A stretch of DNA of 64,000 bases, taken from Isoetes taiwanensis (Eukaryota; Streptophyta; Lycopodiopsida; Isoetales; Isoetaceae). The stretch spans positions 4,227,323 through 4,291,322 of the forward strand of contig JAJEKV010000047.1 of assembly GCA_021234155.1 (NCBI GenBank), given 5' to 3'. Each line of letters opens with the position of its first letter. Positions within the stretch are counted from its first letter, which is position 1. Below the pieces are notes generated by a model. It was not told where the DNA came from, ran no database searches, and saw nothing but the letters and a program-made list of their open reading frames with translations. Of the stretch, positions 53,050 to 62,961 are shown in pieces. Made by a program: the position numbers and the translations under genes.

Positions 53050-55755
53050 GTATGCAGCAGCCATGGCGGACATAGTTACACCCCAAGGAGTGTTGTTGCA
53101 GCAACCAGATGCTATCAAGGCCTTTGTAGCAGCACACTATGAAACATTTTTCAAGGAGAGCCCGCTTCCCTCACAGAGTGTTTTTCAAGAGCTGGTGCTG
53201 GCCAAGGTATCGCCAAGAATCTCGACCCTTCAAAGACGAGCTTAGAGGAGCCGCTGACGAGGCAGGAGTTGGGGATGATGCATGCCTTTGTTGGCTTCGG
53301 AATAAGTGTCTGGATTAGATGGAATACCAGTGGAGTTTTTTCAGAAGTACTGGGAATGGGTGGGGACTTCGATGGTGCAGGTGTATGTGGATCTTTTGGG
53401 GAATAACTCGATGCATCCTCTGCTGAATCACAGGTTGTATTTCACTTATACCCAAGTGTAAGCATCCTAAAACCATCAATGACCGGAGGCCTATTACTCT
53501 GGCATGCGTAGTGTATAAAATCATTGCTAAGGCTTTGGTGAGAGGCTTAAGCCGTTACTAGTTCACGCCATTAGTGCGAGGCGATCGGTTTTATACCACA
53601 AATGAACATTCTTCATAATGTGGTCTTTGCTTTTGAGGGAGTGCATTGGGCTCGTGGGATGAGGCAGCCCCTTGTTTTTCTTAAAATTGGATTTTGCCAA
53701 GGCTTATGACGGTGTTAGTTTGGCGCTTCTTGGCGATATGATCTGTGCCTTTGGAGTGCGGACCTAGTTTGAGGGAAACGGTTATGAAGTCGCGCGTGTG
53801 CGCTAGGGCGGCGGTGTGGTGTCGGGGTGAGACCTCTTCAATCTTCTCTCGTGGGCGAGGCATTAGGCAGGGATGTCCGTTGGCCCCCTTCCTGTTCACT
53901 ATAGTGGCAGAAGCTCTCTCGCAGCTTTTTCAGGTGGCAGTTGCTGACAATGTGGTGCAAGGTCTCCTCATTGATTATGGATCGCAACAGGTTTGCAATC
54001 AATTTGCGGATGATACATTCCTCTTTCTTCATGCATATGAGTCCAATCTCCAGGCAGCCAAGAATATTTTGGATGCCTTTTCTTTAGCTTCAGGGTGCTT
54101 GCTTAACTGGTCGAAGTGCTCGGCCATGTGGGTACTGGAGAAACCTCCTCCTGCGTGGTTGAGTCAGTTTCCCTGGGCTCTTACACCGCCACACACAGCT
54201 GCCAAACTATTAGGCATACCATTTGGCTTGGACATTAATGCTAGGGCAATTTGGGCGGAGACATTACAGAATCTTAAGCAGCATCTGAACTAGTGGAGGG
54301 GAAGTAAACTCACCATGGCTGGTAGGATTCTGGTAGCCAAGTCAGTGCTCTGTAGCACTCATGTTTACGCAGCCTCCTGCATACTTGCGCCAGAAAGTGT
54401 GGTTAAGGAGTTGGATGACACCATTCGCAATTTTGTTTGAGGAGGAAATGAGGAGGGGGCTACAGTGAAGGTCGCATGGTGGAAGTGTGTGCGTCCCAGA
54501 AAGGCGAGGAGCTTAGGTATGCTTGATGTGTCCTTGCACACGAAGGTTCTGGTGTCGAAATTCATCTGGCAGTTGTTGCAGGAGCAACAATCCCCAGGAT
54601 TGGCTCTGTTGGCACAGTCGCTTCGCCACTCTATTGTGTTTAGGAAACCCGGCAATTCGCCTCGGTTGCCCCAGGCTCTGTTTGAGGATTTGCGGCCATT
54701 CCCTCATGCTTAAGCCTTTTAAGTAAAAGGTCTCCTCAAGGCCTGGAAGGTGGTCAAGGTTCTCTTTTCATTGGACCCTAGCAGGTGTATGGTAGCCTCA
54801 TCGCCCTTTCTTTGGGTACCCTTGGATTCTACATCTCCCTTGGCCTCTTCCCTACACCCAGGTACTCAGCGCCGATGGATTGCTGCAGGGGTAACATCCA
54901 TCCGTGACTGGTATTGGGAGGGTCATCTGGCGTCGTGGGAGTTTTTAGGGATCGATTTGGCCTTATTTGGGACATTCGGACTTGGGCGAATTGCGAATGC
55001 TATTCCATTGCAGTTGTCTTCTCAAGTCAATCGCGTTTGGAAGTCGCATAGTGGACTTGATGCATCTCAGTTTGTAGCATCGGCTTATGGGCTTCTAGCG
55101 CTTCAGGACACATTGCCACCTTTGGATAAGTGGTCACTTAAGCTTCCAGGGAGTAAGTGGCCCGCCATGTGGAAGTGGGCGTGGAATACATTGCCTCCTC
55201 CTAAAATCCGTACCCTCTTATGGCAGATCTTGCACCGTAGCCTCAGGGTGAATGTCCGAGTACACAGGTTCAAGCCTCAGGTAGCGGAAACATGCCCTCT
55301 ATGTGGGAGGCGCCGAGAGACTATTGAGCACTACTTTGTCCTATGCACAAGGGTAGGGGCAGCTTGGTCCTGGGTGAGAGCCCTCTTTGGGTCTTCACTG
55401 TGCAGTCAGAAGCTTCTCATGGGAGTCTTTCCTAGCAGTTGGTCAGTGGCCAAGCAGCAGGCGTTCCATTTATGCAGAGCTTGGCTTCTGTGGTTGATTT
55501 GGAAAAGACGGAGAGCGAAGGTCTTCCAGAATGCAGTGCTTAGCCCTTTTCGGTTGGTTCCGATCTTGAGGCATAAGTTGTGGCAGGCTTACCAAGTCTC
55601 AAGCTTGTCTGGCACAGTTAAGCGGGAAATTTGATCGACATTCCTACAGATTGTGAATCATGATGGGCACTTCATTTCTTAGCACCACACTTATCATTGT
55701 ACTTGATCACATTCTAGTGGTTTAATATATTCCTATATTCTTCAAAAAAAAAAAA
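53050..55755 (+). mobile_element. 5'-truncated L1-like LINE with poly(A) tail
   Basis: The 2.7-kb insertion begins in the linker before the reverse transcriptase (VLLQQPDAIKAFVAAHYETF) and lacks ORF1 and endonuclease. RT parts: a PITL-like piece, LDFAKAYD, GIRQGCPLAPFLFTIVAEAL and QFADDTFLFLHAYES (FADD active site) in 53745-54293, then LTMAGRILVAKSV and a ZF-RVT domain in 54750-55634 (CPLCGRRRETIEHYFVLC, 55286-55345). A 13-base A run and perfect 15-bp duplications close it. Several stops and shifts occur in the 5' third, fewer in the last 900 bp. Confidence 0.92.
54750..55634 (+). pseudogene. LINE RT C-terminal part with zinc-binding domain
   Basis: A 294-residue open frame forms the 3' end of the truncated ORF2. 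The zf-RVT module reads KIRTLLWQILHRSLRVNVRV, then CPLCGRRRETIEHYFVLC, with two CxxC/HxxxxC metal pairs, and WSWVRALFG after it. It is homologous to the relic at 17979-18344. Confidence 0.85.
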
Positions 55756-55770
55756 AACAACATGTCTAAA
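55756..55770. repeat. right 15-bp target-site duplication
   Basis: acaacatgtctaaaa, matching 53035-53049. Confidence 0.92.
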
Positions 55771-56901
55771 ATCTTAAGTTCTTGTCGATATTGTTCAATA
55801 CTGCCAATTAACAATAGAGAAGAGAAACTAGGAAAAATCTTTAGAACTTTATGTCAAGTGAAGGTAGATATTCCAATGTCTTGGATCCTTTATGACCCAC
55901 ATGATTTTAGCTTCGAAGATAAAAGACCTTGTTTCCAAAGTACTAGCTTAATGGAAATGCAAGCAAAGTACATCATAAATAAGCTCATTAGCAATGCAAA
56001 ATGATACTAAAGGACATTGAAAGAGAACATTTTTTAATAAAGTGGAATACTTTTCTGTCTTCTTCTTCTCTCTCTTTTTTCCTTTCAGTTCCCCCTTGTT
56101 CGGTTTAGTGGCTAGTCCATTGAGTTAGCAATTAAGATATCTTATGTTCAATTCCTTGGAGATCCATGTGCACTCTAGACTACCATAATTGTCGGATTCG
56201 TTAATCCTACAATGCAGATCATATGTTGGGGCCTGTGAGCACCTCTCGTTTCGCTTATAGTCATTTATGGTTGGAGGCGCCTATGATTTTGAAATATGAA
56301 TGCGCTTTCGCCTATGGTTTTGAGAGAATATCGAACCTCTATACGACATAAAATACGGGGGCTCGAACCTCTACCACAATAACTCAATGTCCTAATAAGA
56401 CTACTTTAACCAATATATTCAGTGAGCTAATGTGATTATTTTTTGTCTTGAATTTTTTTTTTCTTTTGTTAACAACCCATTTAATTATTTCAATCCATTT
56501 AATTGTTTTAGGGATATATAGTCTATGGTTTCAGGAATTGTTATTTTTTACATCCATATCAAATCCTCCTCGAACCCCCTATTATTTTGCTATATATTCT
56601 CTTTCTTTACGTTGATCAATTCGAGTTTCTTTTTTACTTTTCCCTTTCTCATTTCCCTTTTCCTTTTTCATTTTTCCCCCTTTTCTTGTACACTACAAAA
56701 GACACAGTGAGAATGAAATCAATTTTAGATACGACAGCAGTCTTACAGAAATACAAACCTATTTCTAAAAGCTAAGAATTGATTTGAGACATGAAGGTGC
56801 TCAATGAAAATATGAGAATGTCTAGAATCAAAGCATGATATCCACCTAGAAAGGGGTCATTGAACCTGAAAAGCTAAATGATATGACGGCCAAGAATAAC
56901 A
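55771..56901. other. AT-rich spacer
   Basis: No supported gene. 56230-56330 has an imperfect duplicated phrase (cgcctatgattttga, cgcctatggttttga). 56525-56710 is T-rich with spurious Phe-rich ORFs. Confidence 0.4.
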
Positions 56902-57048
56902 ATGACCCATGCATTGGAGGAAGCCACAGAGGATTGCCTGATGGCCCTTTTAGACGACGCAAACCTTTGCGCAATTCATGCTAAGCGTGTTACAATAATG
57001 CCAAAGTATTTACACCTCGCCTGCAGAATTCGAGGGGACAATAGATAG
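56902..57048 (+). pseudogene. histone H3 C-terminal fragment
   Basis: The 48-residue frame reads [20 protein letters not shown], then [26 protein letters not shown] and stop. This is the H3 alpha-2 to alpha-3 region and C-terminus; canonical H3 has [20 protein letters not shown] then IRGERA. It differs from H3 at conserved spots (LDDANL for FEDTNL, KYLH for KDIQ), so it is a divergent or decayed copy. It is closer to normal H3 than the gene at 37553 in its C-terminus. Upstream coding sequence is not recognisable; it may be a last exon or a truncated copy. Confidence 0.82.
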
Positions 57049-57187
57049 CATGGGCATTGTACCTTTGTTTTGTACTGTCGTTTTTATTGTATATCGGTTT
57101 TTTTTTCTTGTTATAAATATAGACTTCTCAGTCTTGTACGTGCATAAGTGTTCGTGTAATTTTCTGTTGTGTTCTACAAAAAATAAG

Positions 57188-57235
57188 AATAATAATAATA
57201 ATAATAATAATAATACTAATACTAATAATACATAA
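57188..57235. repeat. (AAT)n microsatellite
   Basis: aataataat units with some act interruptions, about 48 bases. Confidence 0.95.
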
Positions 57236-57520
57236 ATAAATAATGATGAGATAACTATAGTTGGTGCTGACGTCAACAAATTTAAGGTTACTTTTTACTT
57301 TTAGAGTTTTCATTTCTTCTCTACTCCTCCAAGCGCCTTCTCTTCTCTGCTCCTGTCTTTTCGGCTCATGGACTTCTGTAGGCGTCAACAATGGTATCTG
57401 GACTGAGAACGTTGGGACCTCCATGTTCCCTTTGAGCTTTTGTTGCTCTGGACCTGGTTCCTGAAGCAGAGGCGTCATGGTGGGCACTTCGTGCCTTATC
57501 AACTTTAGCAGATCACAAGG

Positions 57521-57751
57521 TTCACTCTTGTGCTAGTACGACGTGACCTTGCCATTGCTGCCTTGGAGCAAGATATAACTGCCCGGATGAGCATGAGATT
57601 GCTCATGGTAGCACCTTTGGCAACCGCCTTTTCGCCAGAGGTTGCATCCGCAGCTGCCCTCACCATCCGCCCAAGCGTCACCTTGCTCCATCATCGATGG
57701 CCACCTGAGCCTCCAACTCCCATGCAGGAAGAAGCAAGACCGAGCTCCTGA
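57521..57751 (+). CDS. hypothetical ORF near the H3 fragment
   Basis: Open frame with VRRDLAIAALEQDITARMSM and a Pro-rich end (PPEPPTPMQEEARPSS). No known motif. The Ala-rich helical part could be a short coil. The start is uncertain. Confidence 0.3.
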   Translation, partial: FTLVLVRRDLAIAALEQDITARMSMRLLMVAPLATAFSPEVASAAALTIRPSVTLLHHRWPPEPPTPMQEEARPSS

Positions 57752-57907
57752 AATTATTTTTATATAACGATTGTATTGGCTTTCAGGCATTATTCTATGC
57801 ATAGCCGTAATTGGCATTATGGATGATAGACTACTTCTTGTATGGATGGTCTTTGTGTCTGTTAAATCAATTTCCATTTGATCCATTTTCATTTTTTCTC
57901 TTGATAT

Positions 57908-58317
57908 AGACGGCATGGAACCCTTCTTGGGCTCTTGAGCAGGAACTTGTACTCATAATGCGCCAGATGGCTGAGCTCCAGGCATACATATTGCAAAGGA
58001 ACCTTTTGCCTATGGTTCAAGAGTATGGTCCTGAGGTGCCAGCAATTGAAGTTAATCAAATGCCGCCCCCACCTGCACTGGGGCATGCTGCTGCTACGCC
58101 GACACGTTCCAAGCATGCTCGGAACTCCTCTTCGTCTGATGCTACTTTGGATTCTTCTGACTATAGGGACCACTCAACTTCACAACAAAATCATGCCAAG
58201 TCCCATAAAAAGGACTACCAGAAGACGGTTGACTCTGCAATCACCAATATTTGGAAGAATCGCAAGCTTGCGCAATTATCTCAGTATATACCTGTCAGGC
58301 TTGGCCGCCATATCTAG
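57908..58317 (+). CDS. hypothetical protein, probable last exon
   Basis: The frame is open from a good splice-acceptor context (ttttctcttgatatag at 57892-57907) through ELVLIMRQMAELQAYILQRN, a Pro/Ser-rich segment (NQMPPPPALGHAAATPTRSK, NSSSSDATLDSSDY) and a basic end (KNRKLAQLSQYIPVRLGRHI) to TAG at 58315-58317. The acceptor suggests an intron and an upstream exon that I cannot place. Function unknown. It converges with the minus ORF at 58838-58314, overlapping by four bases. Confidence 0.4.
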
Positions 58318-58838
58318 CTCAATAGGCTGTTAGAGCTCGTGAGTGATATATTCAGGGAGATCATCTGAGTTTCCTCATCATTATAGTACAAGGGTAGAGC
58401 AAGAGGGCATCCTTCGATGATAGCCTCTCCGTTTCCCAAGTAAACATATCGTGCACCCCTATCCCTTGGATCTCCACTAGCCACTTGTTGGGAATTTGCC
58501 ATTATGGCCAAGTCCATAACCCTCTGTGCCTCCACCCTCGCGCCTTCCTCGCTAGTAGTTGCCGACTCATGGGGATAGTACTTAGTCAGCGTTAGGGCTT
58601 GGTTTGGTTGCTCCACAAGGGTATACGTGTCACCGAGGGTGTTGAGCTTGAGGAGGAAACACTCTGTCAGGTGAAAGATGGGGTAAGGTATCCGGCCGCC
58701 CACCATGAAGTGTTGGATCAGCTGATTAAGAAGGAGTTCGACCTTCTCGGGATCTTCAGCGAGGTTGCTTCCACGCTCGGCAAAAAGCTGGGTCACGTCA
58801 AGTGTGTCATAGCTCCGGGTCTGCATGGTGTGAACCAT
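58314..58838 (-). CDS. hypothetical protein, 174 aa
   Basis: Intact minus frame with protein-like composition: MVHTMQTRSYDTLDVTQLFA, EDPEKVELLLNQLIQHFMVG, YPIFHLTECFLLKLNTLGDT, then YVYLGNGEAIIEGCPLALPL. I recognise no family. Full-length with convergent, overlapping 3' neighbour; small size and tight packing recall the 36-46 kb block, and an H3-like fragment is 1.3 kb away. Confidence 0.45.
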   Translation of the reverse strand: MVHTMQTRSYDTLDVTQLFAERGSNLAEDPEKVELLLNQLIQHFMVGGRIPYPIFHLTECFLLKLNTLGDTYTLVEQPNQALTLTKYYPHESATTSEEGARVEAQRVMDLAIMANSQQVASGDPRDRGARYVYLGNGEAIIEGCPLALPLYYNDEETQMISLNISLTSSNSLLS

Positions 58839-59615
58839 AGATGTGCAGGAGAAGATAGGCGCCGAGGTAAAGAGATGGTGCCTGGCTATGGCACGTCACA
58901 GATCACCTTTTGTGACGCAAATAAAAAAATACTCATTAATGTATTCTTTGTTACAAAAAACATTACAAACTATATTATATTCTATTAGTGGGCAGTCAAC
59001 TTCGGCGGCTGGTCAAGCTCGGCTATGGTGGAAGCCAACTTGAAATCCGGTGGCTATGGCAACTGAAGGAGGCGGGAAGAAGCACAAAAGAAAAGTTGGA
59101 AGGAAAAAACGTCTCAAGAATTGTAAATCAGAGTTTTTTTTTTTTTGAAAATCGTATAAAAAAAATTATTTCTATATGGCACATATAATGCGGCGCCGGG
59201 GAGGTTTTTTTATTTTAAAATGAGATTCTAAGCTCCTTCTTCCCTGTCGGCGCCACCCTTAAGCAAATGCTAAAAATCTTTTTTCTTGAAGCATCTCCTG
59301 ATGGGGCTTTTAGGCTATTTTAGTCAATTCAAGTGTCCTCTATGCAATAGCGCAAGAATCACCTTCATCCGAGCTTCTTACCAAAAGTTATGGCCTTCGA
59401 GCGCAAGGGACCTCGTTCTGCCAAAAACTCAACTAGGCCCAACTTTTATATCCTACAAATCACTTCCTAATCTACTCATTTTTCACATACTTAGGCTAAA
59501 TAGCACATTACCTATGGATTTAGGGTAATTTTCTATACTAGGGATTCCCTACCAACTAGTTGATCTAATGAGTTAGAACATGGCCAGGGCTATGATCCGG
59601 TGTACCAAGATCATT
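58839..59615. other. spacer
   Basis: No supported gene. 58893-58917 has a short dyad (cgtcaca and tgtgacg). 59187-59270 is GC-rich around gcggcgccgggg and gtcggcgccaccc, a loose inverted pair. Confidence 0.35.
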
Positions 59616-59627
59616 GCTCGGATACCA
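59616..59627 (-). other. primer-binding-site-like sequence for initiator Met tRNA
   Basis: On the minus strand it reads tggtatccgagc, 11 of 12 matches to the usual plant PBS tggtatcagagc. It follows an LTR-like end (gtgtca then caa) three bases away, so a minus-oriented LTR retroelement relic is likely, with the LTR to the right from 59631. Confidence 0.5.
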
Positions 59628-59630
59628 TTG

Positions 59631-61150
59631 TGACACTCCCCGAACCTATACGATGCTCCCATCATATAACTACGGGAAATTCCCCTCTCGTGGCAACTCA
59701 ATCACCATGAAAAGGCCCTCCATCTGACGCGAACAACTTATAATGGCTAAGTGTCGGGGTGAAGGTCACGGAGGTGTCATTCATCCCACGCCTTCTATGG
59801 GAACTCCTAATATAGCGGAAGCGTACATACATGTTAGCACCTATAGCAACAATATATATAATACTATACCACCACGAAGGGTGGTCCATCCATCAACAAG
59901 GCATCATCACATAATATCAATGTACATAACAAATACATCAAAAATGAAGGTTCTAGCCCGTGAGAGTGACAAAATCTCGTCAAGTGATTCAACCAATTTG
60001 TGATTCTCATGTTCGTTAATTGTTGTGCGACCATATTTGCATTAGAGAAGATTGAGAGGACCATCAAATTGACCAACTGCAAGCCAATTTCTATGAAAAT
60101 ACTCTCCTTTCTTACATCTACAACAAGTGAAATATGTTTGGATGTGCATCCTAGTAAACTTGAAATTTAATCTAGTAGTTTTAACATCATACCACTTTGG
60201 GAACATCCTCTTTAGGATACATGACCTCATGGACAACTCATTCTCAAGCACACATCACACATGATGAGACTCGCACTCACCCACTTCATTCTTAGCACAC
60301 ATCACACACCACCACACACGATGAGAATACTAAGATCTCTATATTGTTTTATGGGGCATTGTCAAGACAGATAAGGGGCTTGCTTGGTGCCTCATAACAT
60401 TACCACAAGGTTGATACCAAATACTGCAATCATGCTATCAACCATGAACCTTTTCAACATAAACTGTTTAGATCATTGGCTGAATGTGGATATCACCTTT
60501 AAGGGCTCGAGGTTCGCTATCATTCATATACACCTATAACTATGAGACCATCGTAAATTATCCAGCCGCCCAAGATCATATATCTAACCTGGATGTCGTG
60601 TTGTGGTCAAATCCTAGACATTGTGTGATTCCAAGAGATTGAAGCATCGAAGAGCTAGGATGTGGCCATGACACCACATCTAGAATAACCATCAACACCA
60701 TCTTGGAGTGTGAAATGCACCCATATATAGGAGACCATCTTTTAGTAAAGAACAACTTAAAGGGCCATAGGTGTGTATATTCATATTTAAAGTATTCCAA
60801 ATGTTTTTTCCAAGTATTATGGGTTGGGTTTGTGAGGTTAAATCCCAGCCGTGGATCTGGAGCATATCCTGGCTGCGATGCCAGATTAGCGGCCAACATC
60901 TTTTTGGAGGAAAAATGGCTTGCCATTTCCTAAGGTCTCCACAAAAAAAGGCTTGCCATTTAGACCATGCATATCCCGGATAGGCAGACCATGCAGACGG
61001 GCAGAGCAATCACATGACCCAGATCTCCCTACTCTCCCCTGCGCTGCTAAAAAATATCATGGATATTTTTATCATCGGCTCCTCCTACTCTGCCCCTGCT
61101 TCTGCTGCCCCTGCTTCTGATTACGGTCCACGTATACGGAATTAGGCCTC
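59631..61150 (-). other. probable LTR relic, then non-coding sequence
   Basis: Starts tgacactccccgaacc, a common plant LTR-end type next to the PBS. The other LTR end could not be fixed and no gag or pol was found to the left, so this is a solo or truncated LTR. 60245-60320 has cacacatcacac-type repeats. 60900-60985 has a duplicated ggcttgccattt phrase. Confidence 0.35.
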
Positions 61151-61413
61151 CCAATATATAAGCTATTGCAATTGTCCCTGCGCTTTGCACTGCTCAATTA
61201 TATTTTTGGAGCGTATGATCGTTTTTATGATTGCCGTATGATGACGGTTAAGCCCCTTTATACTTTTCTCTCTTCTTTCGACCACACCTTTTGCTCCCCA
61301 ATCAATCCTGCAGACAATCCAAAATTTCGAAATGCTTGAATCAATCCTGCTGCCAAAATCAATCTTGCACAACCCCGGAATCAACCTCGGAATCAATCAT
61401 CTTCTTGCACGGC

Positions 61414-61548
61414 TGTTTACACCATAGCCATAGCTTCATCGCCATAGCTCTCTGCTCTCTGCTCTCTGTTTACACCATAGCCATAGCTTCATAGCCATAG
61501 CTTCATCGCCATAGCTTCATAGCCATATCTTCATCGCCATACCTCCCT
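61414..61548. repeat. irregular repeat of ccatagcttcat
   Basis: About nine copies of gccatagcttcat variants with ctctgctctctg inserts. The core catagccatagct also occurs in the 29994-30180 repeat. Confidence 0.85.
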
Positions 61549-61707
61549 AACTTACCTCTGTGCTTCCGCCTCTGCTCCACCACCCAGCCTCTGTGCTCCG
61601 CCTCTGCTCCGCAACAAAGCAGCAAAGCAAAGCAACAAAGCAGCAAAGCAACAAAGCAGCAGGTCGTCTCTTGGCTTCAACGATGGCCCTGCAAAAACAG
61701 AGAGCCC

Positions 61708-61898
61708 AGCCTCGAAAAAGGAAGTAGCGTGAAACGCTATCCACGCCCTACAACTTGCACACACATTAGAATTAGAAACTAGACCACTAAATGCAAACAA
61801 GCTAGCCTCGAAAAAGGAAGTAGCGTGAAACGCTATCCACGCCCTACAACTTGCACACACATTAGAATTAGAAACTAGACCACTAAATGCAAACAAGC
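61708..61898. repeat. 96-bp tandem duplication
   Basis: 61708-61803 and 61804-61898 are essentially identical (agcctcgaaaaaggaagtag start). The unit is divisible by three, so a minus-strand ORF (62055-61552) runs through with a duplicated 32-residue segment; I regard that ORF as doubtful. Confidence 0.9.
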
Positions 61899-61903
61899 TG
61901 CTC

Positions 61904-62001
61904 AAACATGCCAAAATATACCCTTTTTTATACAATACGACATCAAAATCATAAACATGCCAAAATATACCCTTTTTTATACAATACGACATCAAAATCA
62001 T
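61904..62001. repeat. 49-bp tandem duplication
   Basis: 61904-61952 and 61953-62001 repeat aaacatgccaaaatataccc onward. It sits directly beside the 96-bp duplication. Confidence 0.9.
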
Positions 62002-62061
62002 AGTCCTAACCACTGATTCCCAAATACGAAACAAAAATCGCAGAAGTTTATTCATATTTAA

Positions 62062-62961
62062 TGTACAAAAAGTTGGACAAAATGTTCTTAAATGAAAAGA
62101 TGGCCCAAATAGAGCTAGCTAGCTAGCAACTTGTTATGTGTATGGTTCAAATGTAGCAAGCTCACGAGGAGGAAATAAAAAGACCAGTGGCCTTTTGCAG
62201 AGGTTCTCTGAAAAATGAAATGATAAGTAGATATCTGTCCTCCGCCGGTCCCCATGTACGCTTGCAGGTGCAGATGTAACAGCCAAGGAATGGTTTATTA
62301 ATCACGAGGACCATTCAAAACCCTGTCCTTTTCTTCAGAATCAATCTCCCCAAGGTCCCACATATTGGACTATAAAACTTAAAATTCCTCAAACTGTGTT
62401 TGCTAGGATTCGAATAGGGGCTCCACCTGCAATATGAATTTGAATTTTACAGGCCAAATTATCATGATTGATCTACTGTGTCCTTATTCTTGCTGCACAG
62501 ATCTCAACACACAAGACCATGATCCCCATTTGGTTTAAACTCCGAGGAAATCAGAAAAATATAGTAGAAATCCTGCTAAGTCCATGCTCTCAACCTGCTT
62601 GCAGACGGAACCCACTACAAGTCAATACTTGAAAATGTGATGCAACGCATCTGTTCCCCCACCAGTTGTCAGAAAAGCTACTTTTATATTCCTCTTTTTG
62701 AAATTTAAAACCATTTCATCAGGTACATACAGCATAAGGATTGATAAGCATTTTTTGCATCTAGCAAGTGTTCTTTACAATTACAAAATGTGGAATGATG
62801 TCAGTTCTGGACAGTGTTCACAATAGTCAGTCATCCCAATAGCTGTTCTCTACCTCTCCCAAGTTTGTTGAAGAAGAGGAGCTAAACAACAGCACAAAAT
62901 GGTCAGGTCAATGCCCTATTGACAAGAAAGCAAAAAAACTGCAGTGTATAAATGGTCATTT
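62062..62961. other. 3' flank of the receptor-kinase gene
   Basis: No gene. It would include the 3' UTR of the minus-strand kinase gene. ctagctagctag near 62116 is a minor simple repeat. Confidence 0.4.

Noticed and set aside
61552-62055. Minus ORF of 167 residues with a duplicated 32-residue segment
   Set aside because: It is produced by the in-frame 96-bp tandem duplication and low-complexity Leu/Ala coding; no homology or start context supports a gene.
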